This document shows, piece by piece, positions 51,292 to 62,654 of a stretch of DNA of 63,398 nt. A program made the translations under genes and the position numbers. Source of the stretch: an uncultured Bacteroidales bacterium (GTDB lineage: Bacteria; Bacteroidota; Bacteroidia; Bacteroidales; UBA932); the NCBI GenBank assembly GCA_949286415.1, contig CASEBV010000019.1, positions 1-63,398 on the forward strand, written 5' to 3'. Numbering within the stretch: the first letter of the stretch is position 1; each line of letters begins with the position of its first letter. The notes beneath the pieces were generated by a model, which saw only the letters and a program-made list of their open reading frames with translations, was not told where the DNA came from and ran no database searches.

Positions 51292-52644
51292 TTAAGCCTT
51301 TGCCTCTCCCTCTTTCTCCATTTCTGCGTCTATAAGTTCCAAAAGTCTGTCTATGGCTTCAGTCTCTGAAACATGCTTCAGGACCGGGGTCTTTCCTCTG
51401 TATATCGAGACCTTGCCGTTGCCTTCGCCGACATATCCCCAGTCTGCATCAGCCATTTCTCCAGGACCGTTGACGACGCATCCCATGACAGCGATGACCA
51501 TTCCTTTCAGGTGCGCAGTCCTGCGTTTTACTTCATTGAAAGTCTGCTCAAGACTGTACATGGTGCGGCCGCATCCGGGACAGGCAATGTATTCCGGTCT
51601 ATAAAAGCGCCTGCGCGCTGCCTGCATGAGTTCATCTGCAAGATATTCGGCTTCTCCGGCATCCAGGGATACATATTCCCCTCCGCTGCAGTATTCTCCG
51701 GAAACCTCCACCTCATCAATCTGCCTGTCAAGAAGACGCCTCCCGAAATCACAGGCAAAGTCCACCATCAGCGCCTCTCTTGACGGAGAACGGTAAGATG
51801 CCACAGCTTTTTTTCCTTCTACTTTCAGGGAGGTCATGGTAGAATGTCTCAATGTGTCATATCTGTCTGCAATCAGTTTTGCCACAGGGATTTCATTGAC
51901 CGGATCCTCCGTCAATGAGACTCTGATTGTGTCGCCCATGCCGTCAGACAGCAGGGTTGAGATACCGACTGCAGACTTGATTCTGCCTGAATCCCCGTTG
52001 CCGGCTTCCGTCACTCCGAGATGCGTCGGGAAGACTATACCTTTCTCTTCCATAGCCTCGTAAAGCAGTCTGTATGCCTCTACCATTACAAGAGTATTGC
52101 TGGCCTTGAGGGAAACGACAACATTCCAGAAATCATTCTCTTCACACAGGCCGAGCCATTCCATGGCTGCCTCTTTCATTGCCAGGGGAGTGTTGCCGTA
52201 CAATGTGGTTATTCTTTCTCCGAGTGACCCGTGGTTGAGCCCTATCCTGAGTGCCGTACCGTTTCTCTTGCAGACTTGAACAAGGCGCGAGAACTGGGCA
52301 CAGGCCTGACGGTGGTCTTTATGGAAATTGCCCGGATTTATCCTGACTTTCTCCACAAATTCAGCGCAGGCTATGGCTATTTCAGAAGAGAAATGCACAT
52401 CGGCGACAAGCGGGGTTAATATTCCCTCATTCCTGAGCATCTGTCTGATTGTCTTCAGGGCATCGACTTCCTTTGTGCCCGGCACCGTCAGCCTTATCAT
52501 CTGCGCTCCGGCCTCATGCATCTGGCGGCACTGTGCCAGAGTCTTTTCAATATCAGCCGTGTGCGTATTGCACATTGTCTGGACAACTATCCGGTGGCCA
52601 TGTCCAATCGTGACATTCCCGGCCTGGGCCTCAATATATTTCAT
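51292..52644 (-). CDS. ispG: (E)-4-hydroxy-3-methylbut-2-enyl-diphosphate synthase
   Basis: Iron-sulfur enzyme of the non-mevalonate isoprenoid pathway. The start is ATG 52644 (MKYIEAQAGNVTIGH); the codon at 52653 is TTG. Length is 450 residues: TIM barrel to about 250 (RINPGNF, RIGLNHGSL, SLTEDP), then a middle segment of about 100 residues, then the cluster domain with CPGCGRT (Cys355, Cys358) and GCVVNGPGEM (Cys389, catalytic Glu395-396). The middle segment is longer than in E. coli (372 residues) but much shorter than in typical Bacteroides and plant enzymes of roughly 600 or more residues. Confidence 0.93.
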   Translation of the reverse strand: MKYIEAQAGNVTIGHGHRIVVQTMCNTHTADIEKTLAQCRQMHEAGAQMIRLTVPGTKEVDALKTIRQMLRNEGILTPLVADVHFSSEIAIACAEFVEKVRINPGNFHKDHRQACAQFSRLVQVCKRNGTALRIGLNHGSLGERITTLYGNTPLAMKEAAMEWLGLCEENDFWNVVVSLKASNTLVMVEAYRLLYEAMEEKGIVFPTHLGVTEAGNGDSGRIKSAVGISTLLSDGMGDTIRVSLTEDPVNEIPVAKLIADRYDTLRHSTMTSLKVEGKKAVASYRSPSREALMVDFACDFGRRLLDRQIDEVEVSGEYCSGGEYVSLDAGEAEYLADELMQAARRRFYRPEYIACPGCGRTMYSLEQTFNEVKRRTAHLKGMVIAVMGCVVNGPGEMADADWGYVGEGNGKVSIYRGKTPVLKHVSETEAIDRLLELIDAEMEKEGEAKA

Positions 52645-52645
52645 T

Positions 52646-53554
52646 TCAGTCAACTGTATTGATTTGGGGAGAGTTTCTTTCGATTGTATTCATCAGCCTG
52701 ACCTGCTCCCTTGCTTCCTGTCTGAGCTGATGCGTGGTTTTCCCTGTGCGTCTGGTAAGCTGGAAATGCAACCCCAGGGAAAAAACTATATTCGACGGGT
52801 ATGCATATCTGTAGTAATACCGGCTGTAATAGTCAGGGTCATATAATGTTCCCATCGAATACTTGTACATTGCCATAAAATGGATTTCGACCGGGTCAAA
52901 GACAAATCCGAATCCCAGGCCGCCCTTTATGCCGTAGTCAAATCTCCTGTCAGTGTCCATGAATGCATCAGCTATTTCCGGGGCAACGCTTTCTCCGGTC
53001 CTGTGTATGCTCAGCCTGTATCCGGCAAAGAAACCGATGTTGGCCATCAGTTTCATCTTCCAGAAATCGAAATGGCAGTGAGCCATGACCGGCACTTCCA
53101 CCACATCCATGACGGCCTGGGTTGCGCCCTGGACATTCGGTATATACCCCTCGTCGTCAGCCTTGAACTTATAGCCTTCCCTCGTCAGGATGACACCCGC
53201 CTGAAAGCCGAAATACGGCATGTATCCGAACATTTTTCCGTATCTGGTATACATGAAGCCGATATTATACGGGACGAACAGGAATCCCTGGCGCATAGAG
53301 GGATTCCACATCACCTGACTCAGGGCCATTCCATATTGGACACCTATCATGGAATAGTCGTTGATGATATTCTTTTTCTTGACATCTATCGTATCCAGTA
53401 ATGCAAGTGCTGCGGTATCTGTCAGGGAAATGTCAAGATTCATTGTCCCGGTACGGAGACTGTCCGCAGAAAACACCGGGGATTTTCCGGCTGCGGAATT
53501 GCTCCATGACAGCAAGGCGCCAAGCACAATTATTGATGCTATATATTTCTTCAT
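52646..53554 (-). CDS. outer-membrane beta-barrel protein, PorT-like
   Basis: 302 residues with a signal peptide (MKKYIASIIVLGALLSW...SAAG). The mature part has alternating strands typical of a small 8- to 10-strand barrel (GFLFVPYNIGFMYTRYG, YMPYFGFQAGVILTREGY, MKLMANIGFFAGYRLSIH, FDYGIKGGLGFGFVF, NIVFSLGLHFQL). It resembles the generic OMP_b-brl_2 group; membership of PorT is a guess from size. It ends one base before the ispG start and is read in the same minus-strand run. Confidence 0.75.
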   Translation of the reverse strand: MKKYIASIIVLGALLSWSNSAAGKSPVFSADSLRTGTMNLDISLTDTAALALLDTIDVKKKNIINDYSMIGVQYGMALSQVMWNPSMRQGFLFVPYNIGFMYTRYGKMFGYMPYFGFQAGVILTREGYKFKADDEGYIPNVQGATQAVMDVVEVPVMAHCHFDFWKMKLMANIGFFAGYRLSIHRTGESVAPEIADAFMDTDRRFDYGIKGGLGFGFVFDPVEIHFMAMYKYSMGTLYDPDYYSRYYYRYAYPSNIVFSLGLHFQLTRRTGKTTHQLRQEAREQVRLMNTIERNSPQINTVD

Positions 53555-53606
53555 TAAACAGTTCTGTTTCGTTTTCGGAAATTATAAATGCCGCGTGTAC
53601 AGAAGG

Positions 53607-55406
53607 TTATCTGAACATCTCCCCGACATCTATTGTCTGCTCAAGTTCCGTCATCTCAGGAATATCGATAAGGAATGTCCCGTCCTGGAGCTTGAAGAAT
53701 TTGACCTTTTCCGGCTGCTTGTGCTCAAGCAGATTACCGGTGTCGACAAGCCCGTTGCGGTTCAGGTCCTCAGTGATTCTCAGCGAATACTTGCCTGCCG
53801 TAATATATGGGAAAAGCAATGTGGCATCCTGTTCAACGGTATAAGAGCGTATGATCTTGTCCCTCTTTTCATTGAGAAGGTCTATGATATACTTGTTGTG
53901 TACATCTTTCAGAATCACGGACATCGAGCTCAACTTGTCGTCATTCGGCAGAGATACTTTCACTTCCAGGCTGTCATTGTAGAATCCGTTGATGTCCACG
54001 AATTTCCTGTGCGGCACCTTGAGAAAATATTCATATCCCGGCAAAAGCTTTGAAACAGGCTTGACAATATATTTCCTGAGGTTCAGCGAGTCCTGCTGAT
54101 ATGTATACTTCTCGGTTGCTTCCTGCTGCCTCGGATTCACGGAGCGGAATTCAAGTGAATCGAATGCAGACTGGACCAGCGGATATTTGAATTCAAAGAC
54201 ATAGCCGTACTGCTCAATGGTCTCCGGCTCGGCAGTGACGGTGAATACTGCCGTGGTATCCTCTTTCTTTATGTCCCTGGATGAACTCTTTGCCGCACCG
54301 AATTGCCTCGGCTTAGCAAGTTTTACCTCTTCCGTGAAAGGGACGAGGGCTCCGAGCGTATCTGTCTTCATATAGTCCACATAGAGGAAGAGAGTATCGG
54401 GCTGCTTCTTCGGATCATTTACCCAGATCTCCAGGCTGTCGCGTTCAAGATTGAACTGCGTTATCAGCTTCTCATGCGGGACCCCCTTTATCCAGATTGA
54501 ATCAATCTGGGCATATGGAGCCATGAATGTTATGTAGGCAGTTCTTTCTCCCAGACGTTCCTTATTGACTATCATCTGTTTGGATGGGGTTTCCCTGAAC
54601 ATGTTGAGTTCGTATTCCGACTTTCTTGCCAGACATGCCAGAGTATCGGTCATCAGATATTTCATTACTTCCGGAAGGGAGTCGTTTACAACAGTGGCAG
54701 GCCTTATCAGAGTGTCCCAGAAGGCTATGAGCTCGTTGTTTTCAGCCTGATACATGTTGTCGTTGTTGTCGTCCTTGACGGCATATAGCCTGTAGACAGT
54801 ATCCTGGATATTGCGCAGGCAGAAGAAGCCCCAGTCATCAGTTTTGCCGGCAGCATCCGGCCTGTGCTTGAAGACGGCCGAATCCGCATGGTCCTTATAG
54901 AGCATGACGGTGACTCCTTTGAGCGGCATCAGGGTGTTGCAGTCCTGAACCGTGCCGGTTATCATCATTGAGTCAAGATCATGCCCGGTAGAAAACGCGA
55001 GAGTGTAGCCCGGGAACATATTGCCCTCATTATTGTCAGCTATGGCGTTGGTCACATCAAGGGTATATGTCTTGTTTGAGTCAAGGTCATTCTCAAATGA
55101 GACGATGACAGCCTTTCCCTTGAGCCTGAATTTGGGTCTTTTCTCCATAGGAGGGGAGAGAAAGATGCTCTGCTGATCCTTCACTGTGACAAATTCATTG
55201 AACTTGAACATCAGCTGGGTCTTGTGTACAGGCACATGCGTCGCACCCGGATACGGATACAATTCAACCAGGACAGGCGGAATGGTGTCTTTCGGACCTC
55301 CGCTCGGGGGAGTTGTGGTATTGGCGCATGAATGCGAGAAAAGCACCGTCCCCAGAACGAGGGAAACGGGCAGCAGCGGAAAATATTTGTCGAAAAATTT
55401 TTTCAT
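53607..55406 (-). CDS. Ig-like domain lipoprotein conserved in Bacteroidota
   Basis: 599 residues. The lipobox FSHSC (Cys about 28) is followed by ANTTTPPSGGPKDTIPP, a start very common in this phylum. An Ig-like domain (SbsA/Big_5; MFKFNEFVTVKD, YTLDVTNAIADNNEG) occupies about 40-135, then a carboxypeptidase-like beta sandwich (LKGVTVMLYKDH) and further beta-rich modules. No catalytic motif is seen. The gene lies downstream of rsh in a minus-strand run with cell envelope and housekeeping genes; role unknown. Confidence 0.8.
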   Translation of the reverse strand: MKKFFDKYFPLLPVSLVLGTVLFSHSCANTTTPPSGGPKDTIPPVLVELYPYPGATHVPVHKTQLMFKFNEFVTVKDQQSIFLSPPMEKRPKFRLKGKAVIVSFENDLDSNKTYTLDVTNAIADNNEGNMFPGYTLAFSTGHDLDSMMITGTVQDCNTLMPLKGVTVMLYKDHADSAVFKHRPDAAGKTDDWGFFCLRNIQDTVYRLYAVKDDNNDNMYQAENNELIAFWDTLIRPATVVNDSLPEVMKYLMTDTLACLARKSEYELNMFRETPSKQMIVNKERLGERTAYITFMAPYAQIDSIWIKGVPHEKLITQFNLERDSLEIWVNDPKKQPDTLFLYVDYMKTDTLGALVPFTEEVKLAKPRQFGAAKSSSRDIKKEDTTAVFTVTAEPETIEQYGYVFEFKYPLVQSAFDSLEFRSVNPRQQEATEKYTYQQDSLNLRKYIVKPVSKLLPGYEYFLKVPHRKFVDINGFYNDSLEVKVSLPNDDKLSSMSVILKDVHNKYIIDLLNEKRDKIIRSYTVEQDATLLFPYITAGKYSLRITEDLNRNGLVDTGNLLEHKQPEKVKFFKLQDGTFLIDIPEMTELEQTIDVGEMFR

Positions 55407-55466
55407 TTCATTCTTTTGAGTTCGTATATCGGAGTACCTGTCATTAATTTTCAGGACATCACCATG

Positions 55467-57710
55467 TCAGAGGTCAGACCTGACGACGCTCTGTATGCCT
55501 TCAATCTTGTTCAGCTTCTTCGTAAGTTTCTCAAGGTCTTCCTTGTCATGAACATAAAGGTCAATATATCCTTCGAATACCCCGCCTTCGGTGCTCAGAT
55601 AGAATTTTCTGATGTTCACACTCATGACAAGCGAAATATACCGTGAAATCTCATTGATGATGCCCATTCTGTCAAATCCTTTGAGTGACAGCCTTACGAG
55701 GAATGACCTGTCCGGCACAATTCCCTTCCATTCCGGCACCACAATCCTGTCTCCGTGCTTGGCTGCGATTCCGTTTGCAACAGGGCAGCTTTTCTTGTGC
55801 ACCGTGACTGTCCCGTCAGATGACATGAACCCCACGACACTGTCTCCGGGTATTGGCTTGCAGCAGTCCGCAATGACATAGTTGAATTTGGAATCCTCAG
55901 AACCGATGACATAGTTTTCAGTCTTCTCCTTCCCTTTGTCCTTGCCCTTGAACCAGTTGAAATTCCAAGGCCTTGATTTGTCAGACCTGGCTTCTCCGGA
56001 AGATCTGACGATTTCCTCAAGGTTATTGAGCTTGAGGACGCCGAGTCCGACGCGGAAAAACAACTCGTCAGCATCACCTTCAAATATCTCATACCCGTCT
56101 ATCATCGCGGCTATGGTCTTGTCGTCAAGCCGGAATCCGATTGAGGCGAGCTGCTCTTCAACAATTTTCTTGCCGACTTTGATGCTTTCCTGCCTTTCCC
56201 CCTTGAAATAGTCCATGACCAGGCCCCTGGCTTTTCTTGTCCGGAGGAACTGCAGCCATTCGCGCTTTGGCTTTTCATTCTCTGCAGTAATGATTTCCAC
56301 CTGATCACCGGTACGAAGCTCGTATGTAAGGGGCACAAGCCTCATGTTAACTTTGGCGGCAATGGCCCTGTTTCCGACTTCCGTATGGATCATATAGGCG
56401 AAGTCAAGGGCTGTGGCTCCTTTCTGGATGCTTTTCTGTTCGCCCTTGGGCGTAAACACGAATATGTCTGAAGAAGTGAGGTCATTATGAATCATGTCAA
56501 GCAGGTCAAGGGCATTGACATCAGGGTCAACGAGAATTTCCTTGACTTTGCTGATCCATTTGTCCATCTCGCTGTCATTCTCGCTCACAAAGCCGTCTTT
56601 CTTGTAGGCCCAGTGGGCGGCGATTCCCTTTTCGGCGATGTCATTCATCCTTCTGGTGCGGATCTGGACCTCCACCCAGATGCCGGAATGGCTCATGACA
56701 GTACAATGCAGGGCCTCATATCCGTTGCTCTTGGGATGCTTGACCCAGTCCCTGACCCTGTCGCTCTTGTATTTGTATATCCCGGTGATGATTGAAAACA
56801 CATGGTAGCACTGGTCGCGTTCGCTTTCTTTTGCATCGGAATCCGGTGTAAATATGATTCTTACGGCATAAAGGTCATAAATCTGGTCAAAGGTTATATT
56901 CTTCGTCACCATCTTGTGCCAGATGGAATACGGGGTCTTGACTCTTTTCTTGATTTCAAAATTGAATCCTGCAGTCTTCAGTGCATTGCTTATCGGAATT
57001 ATGAACGCATCTATCTCCTTTTCCTTGTCGATGATGTTCCTGTTTATCTTTTCCGTTATTTCGTTGAAAACTTCTGGCTCCTTGTATCTGAGCCAGATAT
57101 CCTCCATCTCTGACTTGACTTCATAGAGTCCCAGTCTGTGGGCGAGCGGGATGAATATGAACATGGTCTCGCTGAGAATCTTTTCCCTCTTGTACTCCGG
57201 CATGAACTCGATTGTGCGGCAGTTGTGAAGCCTGTCAGCGAGCTTGATGAGGACCACGCGGACATCATCATTGAGGGTAAGGAGAATCCTCTTGAAATTC
57301 TCTGCCTGCATGCTCTTCTGCTTTGCCTTGTCCTCATTGTCCAGAACTGTCTTGATTTTCGTGAGACCGTCGACAAGAGATGCAATCTTGTCCCCGAAAA
57401 GGTTCCGGATGTCATCGACTGTATAGTCAGTGTCTTCCACCACATCATGAAGCAGTGCGGCCGCAATCGACTTGTATCCGAGTCCGATGTTGCCGACTAC
57501 AATTTTGGCCACTGCAATCGGATGCAGGATGTATGGTTCGCCCGAACGCCTCCTGACACCTTTGTGGGCCTCATTCGCAAACTCGAACGCCTTTTGGACC
57601 ACATCCAGCTCTGTCTGGTTGGCACATCGTTTTCTCGCGGCTTCCTTCAGGTCAGCATAATTCCGGGCAATGACTTCATAATCAGCGGGTGTAAATTCTG
57701 ATATACTCAT
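55467..57710 (-). CDS. rsh: bifunctional (p)ppGpp synthetase/hydrolase
   Basis: 747 residues, RelA/SpoT homologue. The N-terminal HD hydrolase domain contains ALLHDVVEDTD (His88-Asp89), suggesting active hydrolysis. The synthetase domain (about 230-340) has KRVKTPYSIWHKM and YDLYAVRIIF. A TGS domain (about 395-455, DIFVFTPKGE) and a C-terminal ACT domain (about 670-747) regulate it. It makes and removes the stringent-response alarmone. The yihY-like gene precedes it by 13 bases. Confidence 0.95.
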   Translation of the reverse strand: MSISEFTPADYEVIARNYADLKEAARKRCANQTELDVVQKAFEFANEAHKGVRRRSGEPYILHPIAVAKIVVGNIGLGYKSIAAALLHDVVEDTDYTVDDIRNLFGDKIASLVDGLTKIKTVLDNEDKAKQKSMQAENFKRILLTLNDDVRVVLIKLADRLHNCRTIEFMPEYKREKILSETMFIFIPLAHRLGLYEVKSEMEDIWLRYKEPEVFNEITEKINRNIIDKEKEIDAFIIPISNALKTAGFNFEIKKRVKTPYSIWHKMVTKNITFDQIYDLYAVRIIFTPDSDAKESERDQCYHVFSIITGIYKYKSDRVRDWVKHPKSNGYEALHCTVMSHSGIWVEVQIRTRRMNDIAEKGIAAHWAYKKDGFVSENDSEMDKWISKVKEILVDPDVNALDLLDMIHNDLTSSDIFVFTPKGEQKSIQKGATALDFAYMIHTEVGNRAIAAKVNMRLVPLTYELRTGDQVEIITAENEKPKREWLQFLRTRKARGLVMDYFKGERQESIKVGKKIVEEQLASIGFRLDDKTIAAMIDGYEIFEGDADELFFRVGLGVLKLNNLEEIVRSSGEARSDKSRPWNFNWFKGKDKGKEKTENYVIGSEDSKFNYVIADCCKPIPGDSVVGFMSSDGTVTVHKKSCPVANGIAAKHGDRIVVPEWKGIVPDRSFLVRLSLKGFDRMGIINEISRYISLVMSVNIRKFYLSTEGGVFEGYIDLYVHDKEDLEKLTKKLNKIEGIQSVVRSDL

Positions 57711-57723
57711 ATGTCAGCAATTT

Positions 57724-58650
57724 TCAATTGTCTATATTATAGTCGTCCACATTCTGGAATGCATATGAAAGTTCTGCCCCGAACAGGATAATGAACCATC
57801 CGAAATTGAGCCAGAACATGAACAGAGGTATCGCCGCCATTGCTCCGTATACTGCATTGAGTCTTGTCACAAAGAGCTGTGTCTCCAGATACAGGTATTG
57901 CAGCACTGTGAATGCAAAGGCGGATATTAAGGCAGCCTTCAGCGCATGGCTGTAGCGGACCTGATGGTTGGGTATGAACTTGTACATCGCCGATAAAACC
58001 AGTACTGCCATGACATAGAAGAGCAGCCAGCCCACAATCGAACGGACTTCATGGAGCTGCAGGATTCCCCAGTCCATGCTGTCGAAGAGATTGGTATAGG
58101 AAATGGAGCCGGAGAAGAAAAGCATCAGCACGAACGGGGCCATTATAAGCACAATGACATAAAAGGAGATTCTCTTGAAGATATTCCTTGACTTGTGTAC
58201 TTTCCAGACATTGTTGAATACCCTTTCAACAGAAATCATCATCCATAGCACGACCCACAGAAAGAACAGGGAACTGACGAGTCCCACTCCGCTGGACATG
58301 GCCGTGCTGATAATGTTGTCGGCAAATCCCATTATCATATTGATAATTTCCTGATAGCTGCTGAAATTCTCATACAGAAGGCTCCGCAGCCTGTCCTCCA
58401 GTCCGAGACCTCCGGTGACGACAAAGGTCAGGGCCAGGAAAGGGACAACCGACATGGTCCCGAAAAAGCTCAGCGCTACGGCCTGGAAGCCGATTTTCTG
58501 GGCGGAGAATGTCCTTATGGTAATTATAAGCACCTTTATGTACTTGATGAATCTTGCCTTTGCCCTTGAAAGTTCTGCCGGATTGAGTATCCAGATTTCT
58601 TCCGAGAGGAAATGCCTGATTCTATGCCATATTTGTTTGAGTGCTCCCAT
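57724..58650 (-). CDS. YihY/BrkB family inner-membrane protein
   Basis: 308 residues with about six membrane helices. The N-terminal SAQKIGFQAVALSFFGTMSVVPFLAL is the family hallmark, followed by VVLWMMISVERVFNNVWKV and the final FWLNFGWFIILFGAELSYAFQN. The older name 'ribonuclease BN' for this family is an error. Function unknown. It lies 48 bases after ligA and 13 bases before rsh. Confidence 0.88.
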   Translation of the reverse strand: MGALKQIWHRIRHFLSEEIWILNPAELSRAKARFIKYIKVLIITIRTFSAQKIGFQAVALSFFGTMSVVPFLALTFVVTGGLGLEDRLRSLLYENFSSYQEIINMIMGFADNIISTAMSSGVGLVSSLFFLWVVLWMMISVERVFNNVWKVHKSRNIFKRISFYVIVLIMAPFVLMLFFSGSISYTNLFDSMDWGILQLHEVRSIVGWLLFYVMAVLVLSAMYKFIPNHQVRYSHALKAALISAFAFTVLQYLYLETQLFVTRLNAVYGAMAAIPLFMFWLNFGWFIILFGAELSYAFQNVDDYNIDN

Positions 58651-58698
58651 TCTCCGTTCCTGTTGTGGCCGGTGTCTTGGTTTCCGGCCGCATTATCT

Positions 58699-60831
<2,133 letters not shown>

Positions 60832-60863
60832 TTACTGTCCGTCAAAATTTGACATACAATTTA

Positions 60864-60871
60864 CAAAAATA
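60864..60871 (-). promoter_or_regulatory. -7 box for ligA
   Basis: TATTTTTG on the minus strand, 62 bases before the ligA ATG. The -33 element is not clear. Confidence 0.5.
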
Positions 60872-60915
60872 ACGATTTTTTCTTTTAAACATGTCCATAA
60901 TATCATGAAAATAGA

Positions 60916-60923
60916 TAAATTTG
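60916..60923 (+). promoter_or_regulatory. -7 box for the phosphofructokinase gene
   Basis: TAAATTTG, 30 bases before the ATG at 60953, and divergent from the ligA promoter. It lies inside the longer in-frame extension and so rules out the start at 60905. Confidence 0.55.
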
Positions 60924-60952
60924 CGCCCGAAAAACTTTTAATCACATTTGAC

Positions 60953-62188
60953 ATGAAAGATGCAGTAATAATCCTTTGCGGCGGCGGACCAGCCCCGGGA
61001 ATGAATTCAGTTTCAATGAGTGTGGCCAAGACTTTCCTCACAAAAGGCTACAGGGTGATCGGACTTCACGGAGGATATTCCGGACTGTTCAGCAAGAACG
61101 CCCGTACAGAAGACCTGGATTTCTTCAAGGCTGACCGATATTTCAACAGAGGCGGATCCTATCTTGAGATGAGCCGCTTCAAGCCGACTGACAAGGATTT
61201 CGAGGAGAACTTCAACCTCGACCTCTTCAGGGACAACAACATAAAGCTCCTCGTGACAATCGGAGGTGACGACACGGCATCCACTGCCAACAGGATTTCC
61301 AAGTTCCTTGAGGCAAAGAACTATCCTATTGCCAACATCCACTGCCCGAAGACCATAGACAACGACCTTCCTCTTCCGAACAATACCCCGACTTTCGGAT
61401 ACAATTCAGCGAAGAACGAAGGCGCCCACCTTGCAAGGACTATCTATGAGGACGCCCGGACTTCCGGCAACTGGCTCATCATCTCGGCAATGGGCCGTAC
61501 CTGCGGAAGCCTTGCCCTCGGAATCGGAGAGGCAACCCACTGCCCGATGACCATCATCCCGGAGATGTTCAACAAGACCCAGATGACTCTCGAGAAAATC
61601 ATCAGACTCTCTGTCTCTGCTATCCTCAAGAGAAAAATCATGGGTGTCAACTATGGTACAATCGTAGCCGCCGAAGGTCTCTTCCACAATGAGGAGGTCG
61701 CAAAGGAAGCTGCCGCAGCCGGAATCCACTTCACATACGACGAACACGGACATCCGGAGCTCGGCAAGATTTCCAAGGCAGTGCTTTTCAATGACCTTCT
61801 TGAGATAGAGTTCAAGAAACTCGGCGTAAAAGTAAAGAGCCGCCCTGTGGAAATCGGCTATGACGTGCGCTGCCAGGATCCGGTAGCTTACGACCTGACA
61901 TACTGCACCGAGCTCGCAATGGGTGTATACCAGCTCTTCAGCGAGGGCAAGACCGGCTGTATGGTCTATGTTGACGCATACGGAAATGTCTCACCTCTGT
62001 ATCTTGCGGATCTCCAGGATCCAAACACAGGCAAGATACCTCCGAGAGTCGTTGACATCAATTCAGGTACGGCACAGAACTATTACAAGTACATCGCCCA
62101 CTACATCACTCCTGAGGACTATGAGGCAGCCCGCGAGTATGTGGACAATCCTGAATTCTACGATTTCGCCAAGATTCTGAACTGGTAG
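60953..62188 (+). CDS. pfp: pyrophosphate-dependent 6-phosphofructokinase
   Basis: 411 residues from MKDAVIILCGGGPAPGMNS. Two residues separate PPi- from ATP-dependent enzymes: the phosphate-donor loop reads GGDD (104-107; ATP enzymes have GGDG) and the substrate motif reads PKTIDND (132-138; ATP enzymes have PGTIDND). Both point to pyrophosphate as donor. It phosphorylates fructose 6-phosphate reversibly, acting in glycolysis and gluconeogenesis. It is a single gene with a promoter box and a strong terminator. Confidence 0.93.
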   Translation: MKDAVIILCGGGPAPGMNSVSMSVAKTFLTKGYRVIGLHGGYSGLFSKNARTEDLDFFKADRYFNRGGSYLEMSRFKPTDKDFEENFNLDLFRDNNIKLLVTIGGDDTASTANRISKFLEAKNYPIANIHCPKTIDNDLPLPNNTPTFGYNSAKNEGAHLARTIYEDARTSGNWLIISAMGRTCGSLALGIGEATHCPMTIIPEMFNKTQMTLEKIIRLSVSAILKRKIMGVNYGTIVAAEGLFHNEEVAKEAAAAGIHFTYDEHGHPELGKISKAVLFNDLLEIEFKKLGVKVKSRPVEIGYDVRCQDPVAYDLTYCTELAMGVYQLFSEGKTGCMVYVDAYGNVSPLYLADLQDPNTGKIPPRVVDINSGTAQNYYKYIAHYITPEDYEAAREYVDNPEFYDFAKILNW

Positions 62189-62233
62189 GTTCTCGATGTC
62201 GTAGAAAATCATACATCGACATATAAATGAATG

Positions 62234-62265
62234 AAGAAGAGTTGTTTACGCAGCTCTTCTTTTTT
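62234..62265 (+). terminator. intrinsic terminator after the phosphofructokinase gene
   Basis: AAGAAGAGTTG (62234-62244) pairs with CAGCTCTTCTT (62251-62261) with one G-T wobble and a 6-base loop, then T4. It lies 46 bases after the stop. Confidence 0.85.
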
Positions 62266-62275
62266 GTGTATGTGA

Positions 62276-62485
62276 CTATTCTGTCTGATTTTCCTTCGGA
62301 TGGCTGTATTGGGATAAGGCGACAAAGCCTTTCCTCACTGATACAATAAAAGTGCACTCGTCCCGGAAAGGGGAGTAGAACATGTTCCCTCGTCTGTGCT
62401 CAGTGGCCTTGCCAAAATGGGACAGTATAAGTTCTATGGGGGTCTGAAGCAGTATCCTCTTCTCTTCTTCTGTAAATGCAGACAT
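62276..62485 (-). pseudogene. primase-like CHC2/toprim N-terminal fragment
   Basis: 69 residues from MSAFTEEEKRILLQTPIE. TPIELILSHFGKATEHRRGNMFYSPFRDE resembles the start of small CHC2-zinc-finger primase-like proteins of Bacteroidota mobile elements, but the expected continuation (SPFRDE-x-PSF-x-V, then a conserved Trp-Tyr-Asp-Gly block) is replaced by an unrelated tail. It may be a decayed or truncated gene. No promoter box is visible. Alternatively it is a short intact orphan of unknown function. Confidence 0.35.
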
Positions 62486-62538
62486 TATTGATGTATTGTA
62501 AAGTAAAATCAAATGTTTGTAAAAACTCATCAAAAGGT

Positions 62539-62546
62539 TATCTTTG
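62539..62546 (+). promoter_or_regulatory. -7 box for the tandem-HTH gene
   Basis: TATCTTTG, exact match, about 110 bases before the ATG at 62655, leaving a leader rich in A and T. Confidence 0.5.
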
Positions 62547-62654
62547 TGAAGATTCATCTGAGAATCATCGCAAATGTTAATAAAAACAGAGGTAAAGTTA
62601 ATAGAAAATGATGTTATTTCAAAATATTGACTTGCCTTAATAAGCATCGGAGTG

